Below are positions 1 to 7,216 of a DNA stretch of 13,093 nt, one piece after another. Origin of the DNA: an uncultured Collinsella sp. (GTDB lineage: Bacteria > Actinomycetota > Coriobacteriia > Coriobacteriales > Coriobacteriaceae). Under the pieces are notes generated by a model, which did no database searches, was not told the DNA's origin, and was given only the letters and a program-made list of their open reading frames with translations. The stretch lies in contig URWC01000039.1 of assembly GCA_900551555.1 (NCBI GenBank), forward strand, positions 1-13,093, read 5' to 3'. The position numbers and the translations under genes were made by a program. The first letter of the stretch is position 1, and every line of letters begins with the position of its first letter.

Positions 1-8
1 GACGCTGC

Positions 9-106
9 AAACGCCCCTAAGCGGCAATCTGACGTTCAATCGTCGGTCGCGTACCAAAGTACGCTTCCCTCCTCTTTCACGTCACCTTGCTCGCTTAGGG
101 ACGTTT
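9..106. other. Structured inverted-repeat element (possible ncRNA or dispersed repeat)
   Basis: Bases 9-27 can pair with 87-106, with one mismatch and one bulge. The core is CCCTAAGC (15-22) against GCTTAGGG (93-100). Inside, GACGT (31-35) pairs with ACGTC (79-83), and GCGTAC (49-54) pairs with GTACGC (59-64) around a CAAA loop. A competing helix, CGTCACC (80-86) with GGTGACG (115-121), would exclude the middle helix. The strand is undetermined because the fold is nearly symmetric. I recognise no known riboswitch, 6S, tmRNA or T-box motif. It could be a noncoding RNA, the 3' UTR of an upstream gene, or a genome-dispersed palindromic repeat. Confidence 0.4.
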
Positions 107-163
107 TCGCTGTTGGTGACGATAGCGTGGCGTTTCCATTGCTGGAGCTAAAGGCTTTCTTTC

Positions 164-185
164 GCTTTCGCTCTTTGTCGAAAGC
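164..185 (+). other. Small hairpin upstream of the terminator
   Basis: GCTTTCG (164-170) pairs perfectly with CGAAAGC (179-185) around an 8-base loop. An alternative partner is present: GATAGC (121-126) is complementary to GCTATC (184-189). The stretch from 107 to 189 is therefore also foldable and may belong to the same transcript as the element at 9-106. No reading frame is convincing here. Confidence 0.3.
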
Positions 186-189
186 TATC

Positions 190-230
190 AAGCGACATTC
201 CGTTATTCGGAATGTCGCTTTTGTTTTGTG
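190..230 (+). terminator. Rho-independent terminator upstream of lspA
   Basis: A perfect 13-bp stem (190-202 with 208-220) closes a TTATT loop and is followed by a T-rich run (219-228, interrupted by one G). It would end whatever is transcribed from the left edge, isolating lspA from upstream transcription. The left arm is preceded by few A residues on the + strand, so it reads best rightward. Confidence 0.85.
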
Positions 231-296
231 CTGGTTATTTCGCCAGCGTTGGTGAATATGCTGCGTGTTTGGCGTTTGTCACTATAAGATGGTTAC

Positions 297-311
297 TTAC
301 GTTAAACGTAA
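297..311. promoter_or_regulatory. 15-bp palindrome in the lspA leader (operator candidate)
   Basis: TTACGTT and AACGTAA flank a single central A, a perfect inverted repeat. It lies 9 bases past a TATAAG hexamer (283-288) that could be a -10 element, though no good -35 is seen in front of it. The position, around a plausible transcription start and 30 bases before the lspA start codon, suits an operator, but no regulator is identified. Confidence 0.35.
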
Positions 312-340
312 TTCGATGATCTTGAGGGTAGGGGATTGAT

Positions 341-940
341 TTGGGTCGTGCTGGGGATATGACGCCGCCTTTGCGTTGGCGGTTGGGAGTTGCTGGTGGG
401 GTGGCGCTCGTTGTGTTGCTTGTTGACCAGCTGACCAAGCTTGCGGTTCGTGCTGTGGGCGACGCTTTGCATGTGACTGTTATCCCCGGTGTGATCGATT
501 TTGTGTTTGTCCGCAATATCGGAGCCGCCTTTAGCATGGGCGAGGGCCATGGCGTCGCTTTCGCTGTGTTGGCGCTTGCGGTCATTGTCGCCATTGCCGT
601 GTACTTGCTCCGTGCATCCCAGCTCGCCCATCTTGAGGTCGTGGGCATGGCGATGGTTGCGGGCGGCGCCATTGGCAACGCAATCGACCGTCTGACTTTT
701 GGCTTTGTGACCGATTTTATTGCCACCACCTTCATCGACTTTCCCGTCTTTAACGTGGCCGATATCGGCATCACCGTAGGCGTCGTGCTTGCCCTCATCG
801 GCTACATGTTCTTGAGCCCTGCGGCCCGCGAAGTCGATGCGACTGCCGAGCTCAATGCCCGTGATGAGGCACGCGCCAAGCGCAAAGCCAAGCAGCGTGG
901 GGAGCGTGCCCGCATGATTCGCGAAAGGAATGAGCGCTAA
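341..940 (+). CDS. lspA: Lipoprotein signal peptidase (signal peptidase II)
   Basis: Integral membrane aspartic peptidase of family A8. It cleaves the signal peptide of diacylglyceryl-modified prolipoproteins at the lipobox cysteine. Family signatures are present in order: VDQLTK (about 28-33), RNIGAAFS (58-65), GNAIDR (112-117), VTDFI (123-127) and FNVAD (137-141). By comparison with the family the catalytic aspartates are D125 and D141. About four membrane segments are predicted (about 14-30, 70-90, 98-115, 142-160). A strongly basic tail of some 35 residues follows (about 164-199), which is longer than usual. The TTG start is chosen because AGGGG sits 6 bases upstream and a stop at 329-331 closes the frame. 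ATG at 359 is the alternative start. The stop codon shares one base with the next start (TAATG), so translation is probably coupled to the pseudouridine synthase gene. Confidence 0.95.
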   Translation: MGRAGDMTPPLRWRLGVAGGVALVVLLVDQLTKLAVRAVGDALHVTVIPGVIDFVFVRNIGAAFSMGEGHGVAFAVLALAVIVAIAVYLLRASQLAHLEVVGMAMVAGGAIGNAIDRLTFGFVTDFIATTFIDFPVFNVADIGITVGVVLALIGYMFLSPAAREVDATAELNARDEARAKRKAKQRGERARMIRERNER

Positions 941-1953
941 TGGCCGACATCCATATCCTTGTTGCCGACGATGCCGCTGGCCAGCGTCTTGACGCCTATC
1001 TGGGCGCCAATGACGGCTGCCCTACGCGCTCTGCCTGCGCGCATCTGATTGAGGGCGGTGCCGTATGTGTCAATGGCGAGACCTGTCTGTCCAAAAAGTA
1101 CGCCGTGCGAGCCGGCGATCGTATTTCGGTCGATTTGCCCGAGCCGCACGATCCCACCGATGTGATTCCCGAGGCCATCCCGCTCGACATTCGCTACGAG
1201 GACGACTATCTCATTGTGCTCTCCAAGCAGCGCGGTCTGGTGTGCCATCCTGCGCATGGTCATGAGAGCGGTACGCTCGCGAATGCCCTGGTCTATCACT
1301 GCGGTATCGACCATTTGGGCACCGTGCAGGGCGAGGACCGCCCCGGTATCGTGCATCGTTTGGATCGCGATACCTCGGGTCTCATGCTTGCTGCCAAGGA
1401 CGACGACACCCAGCGCGCGCTTCAAAATCTCATTCGCACGCGTACGCTCGACCGCCGCTATATCACGCTCGTCCACGGGCACATCGCCATGGACGAGGGC
1501 ACCATCAATACCGGTATCGCCCGTTCTACGCGTGACCGTGTCAAGATGGCGGTTTCGGACGATCCTTTCGCGCGCCAGGCCATTACGACCTTTAAGGTCC
1601 TCGAGCGCTTCGATTCCACGCGTTTTGACGACGGCTATACGCTCGTCGAGTGCCACCTGTTTACGGGCCGCACACATCAGATTCGCGTGCATATGCGCCA
1701 TATCAACCACGCCTGCGTGGGCGATCCGCTCTACGGCAAGTGCGATGCACGCGCCGATCAGGGTCTGACCAGGCAATTCCTTCATTCCTGGCGTGTTGCA
1801 TTCGACCATCCCGTGACGGGGGAGCGCATTGAGTGCCGCGACGAGCTACCGTGGGATCTCGCCGCGGTTCTTGACGACCTGGCCCCGCGCTCGCTTGGCC
1901 GCACCGCTGCCGGCGACGAAATCGTTCCGCAGCTCGGTCTGCTCGAAGCCTAG
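940..1953 (+). CDS. rluD: RluA-family large-subunit rRNA pseudouridine synthase (RluD-like)
   Basis: Isomerises uridines to pseudouridine, most likely in 23S rRNA. The N-terminus (about 14-66) is an S4-type RNA-binding domain: QRLDAYLG, then SACAHLIEGGAVCVNG. The catalytic domain follows, with HRLDRDTSG at 139-147, where D142 is the expected catalytic aspartate. Downstream are the family blocks RTHQIRVHM and GDPLYG. The length, 337 aa, is typical of RluC/RluD-type enzymes with an S4 domain. A loosely conserved tail follows the fold. The ATG overlaps the lspA stop, with AAGGA about 10 bases upstream inside lspA. The exact target uridines cannot be read from sequence, so the RluD assignment over another RluA paralogue is less certain than the family. 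Confidence 0.92.
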   Translation: MADIHILVADDAAGQRLDAYLGANDGCPTRSACAHLIEGGAVCVNGETCLSKKYAVRAGDRISVDLPEPHDPTDVIPEAIPLDIRYEDDYLIVLSKQRGLVCHPAHGHESGTLANALVYHCGIDHLGTVQGEDRPGIVHRLDRDTSGLMLAAKDDDTQRALQNLIRTRTLDRRYITLVHGHIAMDEGTINTGIARSTRDRVKMAVSDDPFARQAITTFKVLERFDSTRFDDGYTLVECHLFTGRTHQIRVHMRHINHACVGDPLYGKCDARADQGLTRQFLHSWRVAFDHPVTGERIECRDELPWDLAAVLDDLAPRSLGRTAAGDEIVPQLGLLEA

Positions 1954-1971
1954 CCAGTATTAGGTGGTTTC

Positions 1972-1998
1972 TTGAACTCGGTAAGCCTGCGGTAAGAT
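1972..1998 (+). promoter_or_regulatory. Candidate promoter of the glycosyltransferase gene
   Basis: TTGAAC (1972-1977) and TAAGAT (1993-1998) are separated by 15 bases, and GG lies directly before the -10. TATACG (1998-2003) is an alternative -10 but at 20-base spacing. The spacing is not ideal, so this is a moderate call. The 8-bp palindrome TTACGTAA (2009-2016) lies just downstream. Confidence 0.45.
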
Positions 1999-2035
1999 AT
2001 ACGGTTGTTTACGTAACGCGTTCTCGGGAGCCTGC

Positions 2036-3331
2036 ATGCTCGCCTTTTTACAAACCAACACACCCATCGTGATCTTCAACCAGATTGTTGTCACGCTGCT
2101 CACGGTCTGCTTTCTGTACCAGATGGTCTTCTTTGTCATTGGCGCTCTTCGTGGTGAGGTCGCGCCTCCCAAGGCCAAAAAACTTCACCGCTATGCCTTC
2201 TTCATTGCTGCGCATAACGAGGAAGCCGTAATTGCCAATCTCGTACGCTCCATCAAGGACCAGGACTATCCGTCCGAGCTTATCGAGGTCTTTGTCGTTG
2301 CCGACGCCTGCACCGACAACACCGCGCAGCTCGCACGCGAGGCCGGTGCCATTGTTTACGAGCGCAATGACCTGGCCCGAAAGGGCAAGAGCTGGGTCAT
2401 GGACTTTGGTTTCGATCGCATTCTCAACGAGTATCCCGACACGTTTGAGGGCTACTTTATCTTCGATGCCGATAACGTCATCTCCCGCGATTACGTCTCC
2501 AAGATGAACGATGCCTTTGACCAGGGCTTCCATGTGGTCACGAGCTATCGTAACTCCAAGAATTTTGGCAGCTCGTGGATCTCGGCAGCTAATGCTACCT
2601 GGTATTTGCGCGAGGCGCGCTTCCTTAACAATGCGCGTAATATCTGTAAGACGTCTTGCGCCGTCTCGGGTTCGGGCTACCTCATCTCCGCCAGTGTTAT
2701 TGAGGGCATGCACGGCTGGCAGTTCCACACGCTGACCGAGGACATTCAGTTCACTACGTTCTGCGCTATTCACGGTATTCGCATTGGCTATGCGCCTGCG
2801 GAGTTCTTTGACGAGCAACCCGTGACGTTCAAGGCATCCTGGAAGCAGCGTATGCGCTGGACCAAGGGCTTCTACCAGGTCTTTTTTACCTATGGCAAGC
2901 ATCTTGTCAAATCGACGTTCCGCTATCATCGCTTTGCCGCGTACGACATGTTTATGACCATCGCTCCGGGCATGCTGCTGTCCCTGATCTCCATGCTCGC
3001 CAACGCGACGTTCCTGATCGTGGGCGGTCTTTCGCATGGTTTCTTGGCTACCGAAGTCGAGATGCAGGCGTGCGCCGCTTCGCTCATTATGACCTTCGCC
3101 ATGATGTATCAGACGTTCTTTATCCTGGCGCTGCTCACGACTATCTTTGAGTACAAGCACATTCACTGCGCGCAAAAGTGGCGTCTGGTGACTAACCTGT
3201 TTACCTTCCCGATCTTTATGTTCAGCTATATCCCCATCACGGTGGCCGCGCTGTTCCTGAAGGTCGACTGGGTTCCTACCCAGCATGCCGTAAACGTCAC
3301 CCTCGACGAGGTCATGCAAGGCGCCAAATAA
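2036..3331 (+). CDS. Membrane-bound family 2 glycosyltransferase
   Basis: Inverting GT-A glycosyltransferase of the processive (cellulose synthase/NodC-like) GT2 type. It would transfer a sugar from a nucleotide donor at the inner face of the membrane. Residues 12-38 form a membrane segment. The catalytic domain then shows AAHNEE (58-63), VADACTDNT (88-96), the metal-binding FDADN (143-147), TED (234-236, probable catalytic base) and QRMRW (271-275, the Q-x-x-R-W acceptor motif). C-terminal membrane segments follow at about 303-335, 345-375 and 388-412. The length, 431 aa, fits this family. Start ATG has GGGAG 5 bases upstream. The gene stands alone, with its own promoter and a terminator directly after it. 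Donor, acceptor and polymer are unknown, and no polysaccharide genes lie nearby to help. Confidence 0.85.
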   Translation: MLAFLQTNTPIVIFNQIVVTLLTVCFLYQMVFFVIGALRGEVAPPKAKKLHRYAFFIAAHNEEAVIANLVRSIKDQDYPSELIEVFVVADACTDNTAQLAREAGAIVYERNDLARKGKSWVMDFGFDRILNEYPDTFEGYFIFDADNVISRDYVSKMNDAFDQGFHVVTSYRNSKNFGSSWISAANATWYLREARFLNNARNICKTSCAVSGSGYLISASVIEGMHGWQFHTLTEDIQFTTFCAIHGIRIGYAPAEFFDEQPVTFKASWKQRMRWTKGFYQVFFTYGKHLVKSTFRYHRFAAYDMFMTIAPGMLLSLISMLANATFLIVGGLSHGFLATEVEMQACAASLIMTFAMMYQTFFILALLTTIFEYKHIHCAQKWRLVTNLFTFPIFMFSYIPITVAALFLKVDWVPTQHAVNVTLDEVMQGAK

Positions 3332-3340
3332 CCACCACCA

Positions 3341-3387
3341 AAACCACCGCAAAGGGGACAGTGCACCTTTGTGGTGGTTTTTGCTTT
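3341..3387 (+). terminator. Rho-independent terminator after the glycosyltransferase gene
   Basis: A 15-bp stem (3341-3355 with 3366-3380, one G-T pair) closes a 10-base loop, GGACAGTGCA, and is followed by a T-rich run broken by one GC. The hairpin starts 10 bases after the stop codon. The A-rich/GGTG composition and the GGGGACAGTGCACC core look like a standardised hairpin rather than random sequence (see findings). Confidence 0.8.
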
Positions 3388-3413
3388 TGCGATGCAGCTT
3401 GAGGAGGTGCACG

Positions 3414-3836
3414 ATGTTTTATATTCCGTTTTGGATTTGCATCTTTGCCGGCGCGGCGATTGATGCCCGTCAGCGACGTTTTCCCAATGAGCTTGCCGGT
3501 GCGTGTGCGGTGACGGCGTTAGTGGGCGTTTGGCTCGACAAAGGCGTTAACACGGCGCTTGACCACGCAGGTCTTGCCGTCATCGTGTATCTTGCTCTCG
3601 TGCTGACTGAGTCCTTCTGGCGTCGTCTTCGCCAAACCCCGGGCATCGGCATGGGAGATGCTAAGGCACTTTTCGCGCTTTGCACGCTCGACCCTATGGG
3701 TGGCATCGTGGCATTTGCCGTCGCGCTCCTGGCCCTGGCCCTCTCCTGCCTCATCACGAAATCGCGCTCCCTGCCATTGCTCCCGTTTTTGGTGCCGATT
3801 TTTGCCATAATCGAGGTTGTGGGCTGCACTTTGTAA
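3414..3836 (+). CDS. A24-family prepilin-peptidase-like membrane protein (orphan)
   Basis: Resembles the peptidase half of type IV prepilin peptidases and TadV/CpaA. These are membrane aspartic proteases that cleave the leader of pilin-like proteins. Both family aspartates are visible: D17 in AAIDARQRRFPNEL and D82 in GIGMGDAK (the GxGD motif). The 140-aa protein is mostly membrane segments (about 1-16, 26-42, 48-66, 85-112, 118-138). It lacks the N-terminal cysteine-rich methyltransferase domain of full-length PilD, so it should only cleave, not methylate. The start at 3414 is preferred over an upstream ATG at 3369 because GAGGAGG (3401-3407) lies just ahead of it and 3369 lies inside the terminator hairpin. 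No pilin, ATPase or secretin gene is in the window, so the substrate must be encoded elsewhere. The dNTPase gene follows after 31 bases. Confidence 0.75.
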   Translation: MFYIPFWICIFAGAAIDARQRRFPNELAGACAVTALVGVWLDKGVNTALDHAGLAVIVYLALVLTESFWRRLRQTPGIGMGDAKALFALCTLDPMGGIVAFAVALLALALSCLITKSRSLPLLPFLVPIFAIIEVVGCTL

Positions 3837-3867
3837 CCGATTGCGCATCCTTCTTAAGGAGCATGCC

Positions 3868-5115
3868 ATGGCAACTAATCAAGAAACGGCCGTCATTAAG
3901 GCGCACGTGGACCGTATTCCCTCGGCGTTGTCGCCCGAACTTGTCGAGCGCATTGCCGCCGATCGTGCTTCGGGCTATGTTAACCCGTATCGTTGCAACG
4001 ACGATCAGGTCATTCGTCGTATTGATCGCGCCGCCGACAAAGGCACGCTTATGCGTCCGGCGTTTATGCGCGATACCGAAAAGATACTTCATCTTCCGGC
4101 GTACACCCGTTATGCGGGCAAAACGCAGGTCTTTAGCTTCCGTAGTAATGACGATCTGTCACGCCGCGGTTTGCACGTGCAGCTTGTCTCCCGCATTGCG
4201 CGCGATATCGGTCGCGCCCTGGGGCTCAATTGCGATCTGATCGAGGCGATTGGCCTGGGTCATGACTTGGGACACACGCCTTTCGGCCATGCCGGCGAGC
4301 GCTTCCTCAACGATATCTATCATGAACGCACGGGTCGCTACTTTTTCCATAACGTGCAGTCGGTCCGCGTGCTCGATGCGCTGTACGGCCGCAACGTGTC
4401 CCTCCAGACGCTCGATGGCGTGCTATGCCATAACGGCGAATACGAGCAGCGTGTGTTTGAGCTCTCGGACATGAGCTCTTTTGACCAGTTTGACCAGAAG
4501 GTTGAGGATTGTATTGCCACGGGTTATAGCGCAATTGAGCACCTGCGTCCCATGACGCTCGAAGGCTGCGTGGTCCGCATCTCTGATATCCTTGCCTACG
4601 TTGGGCGCGATCGCCAAGACGCCATTGCGGCGGGCCTGCTGTCACCAGACGCCTTTGATGATGGCCGGGGCGGTGCCTACAACAGTTGGATCCTCACGCA
4701 TGCCTCCATCGATATCGTTGAGCACAGCTATGGTAAGCCGCGTATCGAGATGAGCGAGGACCTGTTTGAGGAAATTCGCCGAGCCAAGCGCGAGAACTAC
4801 GAGAAGATCTATAGTAAGGGCGGTATCGAAGGCGACTCCGAAGCGGAGCTGCGAGAGGCCTTTGAAAAGCTCTACGACCGTTGCCTGCAGGATATAAACG
4901 AAGGCGATGAGTCCTCTTACATCTTTAAGCACCATGTTTCGCGCATAGAGCAGCAGCTTTCCTACTACGATCGCACCTATGACTGGCAGGACGACAAGGA
5001 TCAAGCCGTGGTGGATTACATCGCGAGCATGACGGACGGTTATTTCTGTGAGCTGACGAGCAAACTGTTCCCGGGTCTAAAGTTTCCGCATCGTACCTAT
5101 ATTAACGAACGGTAG
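3868..5115 (+). CDS. dgt: HD-domain deoxynucleoside triphosphate triphosphohydrolase (dGTPase family)
   Basis: Soluble HD-superfamily enzyme expected to hydrolyse dNTPs to deoxynucleoside and triphosphate, helping control dNTP pools. Metal-binding residues are visible: H103 in RRGLHVQLVSRIAR, the HD pair H132-D133 inside GHDLGHTPFGHAGE (131-144), and D240 in RISDILAYVGRD. Family blocks HNVQS (161-165) and LCHNGE (186-191) are also present. The length, 415 aa, is normal for the shorter dGTPase-like proteins. The start at 3868 follows AAGGA by 7 bases. A longer frame opening at 3817 has no such site and overlaps the preceding gene. The usual RLTHS motif at the first histidine reads RGLHVQ, so substrate choice may differ from E. 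coli Dgt. The gene symbol is given by family only. Confidence 0.88.
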   Translation: MATNQETAVIKAHVDRIPSALSPELVERIAADRASGYVNPYRCNDDQVIRRIDRAADKGTLMRPAFMRDTEKILHLPAYTRYAGKTQVFSFRSNDDLSRRGLHVQLVSRIARDIGRALGLNCDLIEAIGLGHDLGHTPFGHAGERFLNDIYHERTGRYFFHNVQSVRVLDALYGRNVSLQTLDGVLCHNGEYEQRVFELSDMSSFDQFDQKVEDCIATGYSAIEHLRPMTLEGCVVRISDILAYVGRDRQDAIAAGLLSPDAFDDGRGGAYNSWILTHASIDIVEHSYGKPRIEMSEDLFEEIRRAKRENYEKIYSKGGIEGDSEAELREAFEKLYDRCLQDINEGDESSYIFKHHVSRIEQQLSYYDRTYDWQDDKDQAVVDYIASMTDGYFCELTSKLFPGLKFPHRTYINER

Positions 5116-5130
5116 TTCGTATCCTTTCGG

Positions 5131-5136
5131 TATACT
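5131..5136 (+). promoter_or_regulatory. Possible -10 element for rarA
   Basis: TATACT preceded by CGG, 40 bases before the rarA start, in the 60-base gap after dgt. No convincing -35 hexamer is found 15-19 bases upstream, so it would have to act as an extended -10, or rarA is simply read through from dgt. A short palindrome, GTTGGTCAAC (5137-5146), follows it. Confidence 0.3.
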
Positions 5137-5175
5137 GTTGGTCAACAACGATTTTGATTGATGTACAGGATGGCT

Positions 5176-6525
5176 ATGGACGACCTTTTTTCTGCTTCGA
5201 CGCGCGAGCGTTCTTTTCAGAATGCGCCGCTTGCGGTGCGCATGCGCCCCAATTCGCTCGACGAGTATGTGGGCCAGCAAAAGGCCGTCGGTAAGGGCTC
5301 GTGGTTGCGTGCCGCGATCGAGCACGACGTGCTTTCTAGCGTGATTCTGTACGGGCCGGCCGGTACGGGCAAGACGACGCTGGCCCACATTATCGCCAAC
5401 CATACCAAGAGTGAGTTTGTCGAGGTCAGCGCCGTCACGGGTACCGTGAAGGACCTGCGTCGCGTGATCGACGAGGCAAAGACGCGTCTGAATACGTACG
5501 ACCGTCGCACCATCCTGTTTATCGACGAGATTCATCGCTTTTCGAAGTCACAGCAGGATGCATTGCTGCATGCGGTTGAGAACCGTACCGTCATTATGAT
5601 TGGTGCCACGACGGAGAACCCGTACTTCGAGGTCAACTCGGCACTGCTCTCACGTGGTCGCGTCGTGGAGCTTGAGCATCTGAAGGATGAGGATATCGCC
5701 ACGCTTATTGAACGTGCGCTTGAGGCACCACATGGTCTGAACGGTAAGTTCTCGGCCGATGAGGATACGGTCAAGACCATTTGTACGTTGGCCGCGGGTG
5801 ATGCACGCTCGGCCTTGACGACACTTGAGCTGGCGAGCGAGATTGCCGTCACGCGTCCCGATACCGAGGGGACGCCAGCGCCCGCGGCGGGGGAGCGCTA
5901 TCCCATCACCGTGGATGACGTAAAGATCGCCAACCCGCGTCGCGGCTTTACGTATGACAAAAACGGCGACATGCACTACGACATCATCAGTGCGTTCATC
6001 AAGTCCATGCGCGGTAGCGACCCCGATGCCACGATCTATTGGCTCGCGCGCATGATCGATGCTGGGGAGGATCCTAAGTTTATCGCTCGCCGCATTATGA
6101 TTCACGCTTCTGAGGATGTTGGCAACGCCGACCCGCAGGCGCTTTTGGTGGCGCATGCTGCCTTTAAATCTGCTGAAGTTATTGGCTATCCTGAATGTCG
6201 CATTAACCTTGCACAAGCTGCGCTCTATGTGTGCTTGGCACCCAAGTCCAATGCGTGCGAGGCCTCGATCGATGCGGCGCTAGCCGATATCCACAGCAGT
6301 GGTCTTCGCGAGGTGCCCAGCTACCTGCGCGATCGCCATCGCCCGGGCAGCGATGAATACGGTGTGTACAAGTATCCGCACGATTATCCCGAAGGCTGGG
6401 TCGATCAGCGCTATTTGCCCGAAGGCTTGGAACGCGGTGCATTTTGGCAGCCTGCCGGCCGCGGTTGGGAAGAATGGCGCGTAGAGCAAAGTGAACGCGA
6501 CCGCAGCGGGAATGCACCGAAGTAG
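5176..6525 (+). CDS. rarA: Replication-associated recombination protein A (AAA+ ATPase, RarA/MgsA)
   Basis: Clamp-loader-related AAA+ ATPase (RarA/MgsA/WRNIP1 family) that acts at stalled or gapped replication forks together with SSB. Motifs in order: MRPNSLDEYVGQQ (23-35), Walker A GPAGTGKTT (60-68), Walker B FIDEIH (115-120), sensor 1 GATTENP (143-149) and a probable arginine finger in LLSRGR (158-162). The C-terminal RarA tetramerisation domain includes the family blocks QAALYVCLAPKSN and KYPHDYPEGWV. The length, 449 aa, is normal. ATG 5176 is chosen because AGGA lies 5 bases upstream and homologues begin with this M-D-D-L-F sequence. TTG 5158, ATG 5161 and ATG 5170 lack a ribosome binding site. 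No terminator separates it from dgt. Confidence 0.95.
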   Translation: MDDLFSASTRERSFQNAPLAVRMRPNSLDEYVGQQKAVGKGSWLRAAIEHDVLSSVILYGPAGTGKTTLAHIIANHTKSEFVEVSAVTGTVKDLRRVIDEAKTRLNTYDRRTILFIDEIHRFSKSQQDALLHAVENRTVIMIGATTENPYFEVNSALLSRGRVVELEHLKDEDIATLIERALEAPHGLNGKFSADEDTVKTICTLAAGDARSALTTLELASEIAVTRPDTEGTPAPAAGERYPITVDDVKIANPRRGFTYDKNGDMHYDIISAFIKSMRGSDPDATIYWLARMIDAGEDPKFIARRIMIHASEDVGNADPQALLVAHAAFKSAEVIGYPECRINLAQAALYVCLAPKSNACEASIDAALADIHSSGLREVPSYLRDRHRPGSDEYGVYKYPHDYPEGWVDQRYLPEGLERGAFWQPAGRGWEEWRVEQSERDRSGNAPK

Positions 6526-6625
6526 CTGCTGATAATTTTGTCCCACGTTGCTGCTCATGGCATGTTCGGTCCCCTTTGGGGTACCATGGAAACCGTCTGT
6601 ATATCGATTCCTTTGGGAGGCTTGT

Positions 6626-7216
6626 ATGAGTCCCATTCAAATCGCCCTGCTGCTGCTCGCTGTTGCCGGCGTGTGGGCCATCGTTGAGCTCGCGCTTACC
6701 CTGCGCAAGACCCGCACCGTTGTCGACTCGCTCGATAAGACCGTTAACGACCTCAACAACACCATCGCCGAGGCTCAGCCTGTGGTGGCAAAGCTCGATG
6801 GCGCTGTCGATGAGCTTACGCCGGCGCTTGCCCAGATGGAGCCGCTGCTTAAGTCGAGCAAGACGGCAGTTGATGCCCTTACCTCCAATCTCGTAGAGGT
6901 CGAGGCCGTGGTTCGCGACATTTCTGAGGTCACCGGTAGCATGGCCGAGGCCAGCAATGCTGTGTCGAGCGTGACTGATTCTGCGGCAGGTGCCGTGCAG
7001 AAACTCTTTAACAAGGTGAAGGCTCCCGCGGCCGACGCTGAGTGCAAGCTTTCCGCTGCCGAAGAAGCCGAGCAGCCGACCGAGCGTGTCCAGATTGGCG
7101 AAGCCGGGGACGATGTCGCTGCTGGTGACAATGATGCACAGAAGCCCGCTGCTAAAGCAGCGCAGTATTACACCTACACGCCCGCCGAGACCTCTGAGGA
7201 GTCCTGCGATGAGTAG
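6626..7216 (+). CDS. DUF948-type membrane-anchored coiled-coil protein
   Basis: A 196-aa protein with one N-terminal membrane segment (about 4-25). It is followed by a long helical, coiled-coil-like stretch (about 28-130) with repeated small-hydrophobic/acidic heptads, then a low-complexity acidic, alanine-rich tail. This is the layout of the DUF948 family (B. subtilis YtxG relatives), whose biochemical role is unknown. In B. subtilis the ytxGHJ operon is known to be under stress-sigma (SigB) control, which fits the neighbourhood. Start ATG is preceded by GGGAGG at 5 bases. The stop overlaps the next gene by 8 bases (ATG at 7209). It is the first gene of a four-gene sigma operon, so it may be an anchor or sensor for the regulators; that is inference from position only. 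Confidence 0.8.
   Translation: MSPIQIALLLLAVAGVWAIVELALTLRKTRTVVDSLDKTVNDLNNTIAEAQPVVAKLDGAVDELTPALAQMEPLLKSSKTAVDALTSNLVEVEAVVRDISEVTGSMAEASNAVSSVTDSAAGAVQKLFNKVKAPAADAECKLSAAEEAEQPTERVQIGEAGDDVAAGDNDAQKPAAKAAQYYTYTPAETSEESCDE

Noticed and set aside
1..252. A + strand frame open from the window edge to 252.
   Set aside because: It runs straight through the terminator hairpin at 190-230, and the translation shows no family resemblance, so it is probably fortuitous.
2048..3412. A long minus-strand open frame (454 codons) opposite the glycosyltransferase gene.
   Set aside because: It is antisense to a gene with clear family motifs. The translation is rich in Arg, Gly and His without a recognisable domain, as expected from codon bias on the other strand.
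5158..5175. Upstream in-frame starts for rarA (TTG 5158, ATG 5161, ATG 5170).
   Set aside because: None has a ribosome binding site at proper spacing, whereas ATG 5176 has AGGA 5 bases upstream and gives the usual family N-terminus.
6564..6584. A SigB-type promoter (GTTTAA then GGGTAT) in front of the DUF948 gene, which would imply autoregulation.
   Set aside because: GTTCGG (6564-6569) and GGGTAC (6579-6584) are only 9 bases apart, too short for the 12-14 of known SigB promoters, and both hexamers deviate.
6568..6585. Near-palindrome GGTCCCC-TTT-GGGGTACC before the DUF948 gene.
   Set aside because: The loop is only three bases and one arm has an extra T; there is no T-run, so it is not a terminator. 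An operator role is possible but unsupported.
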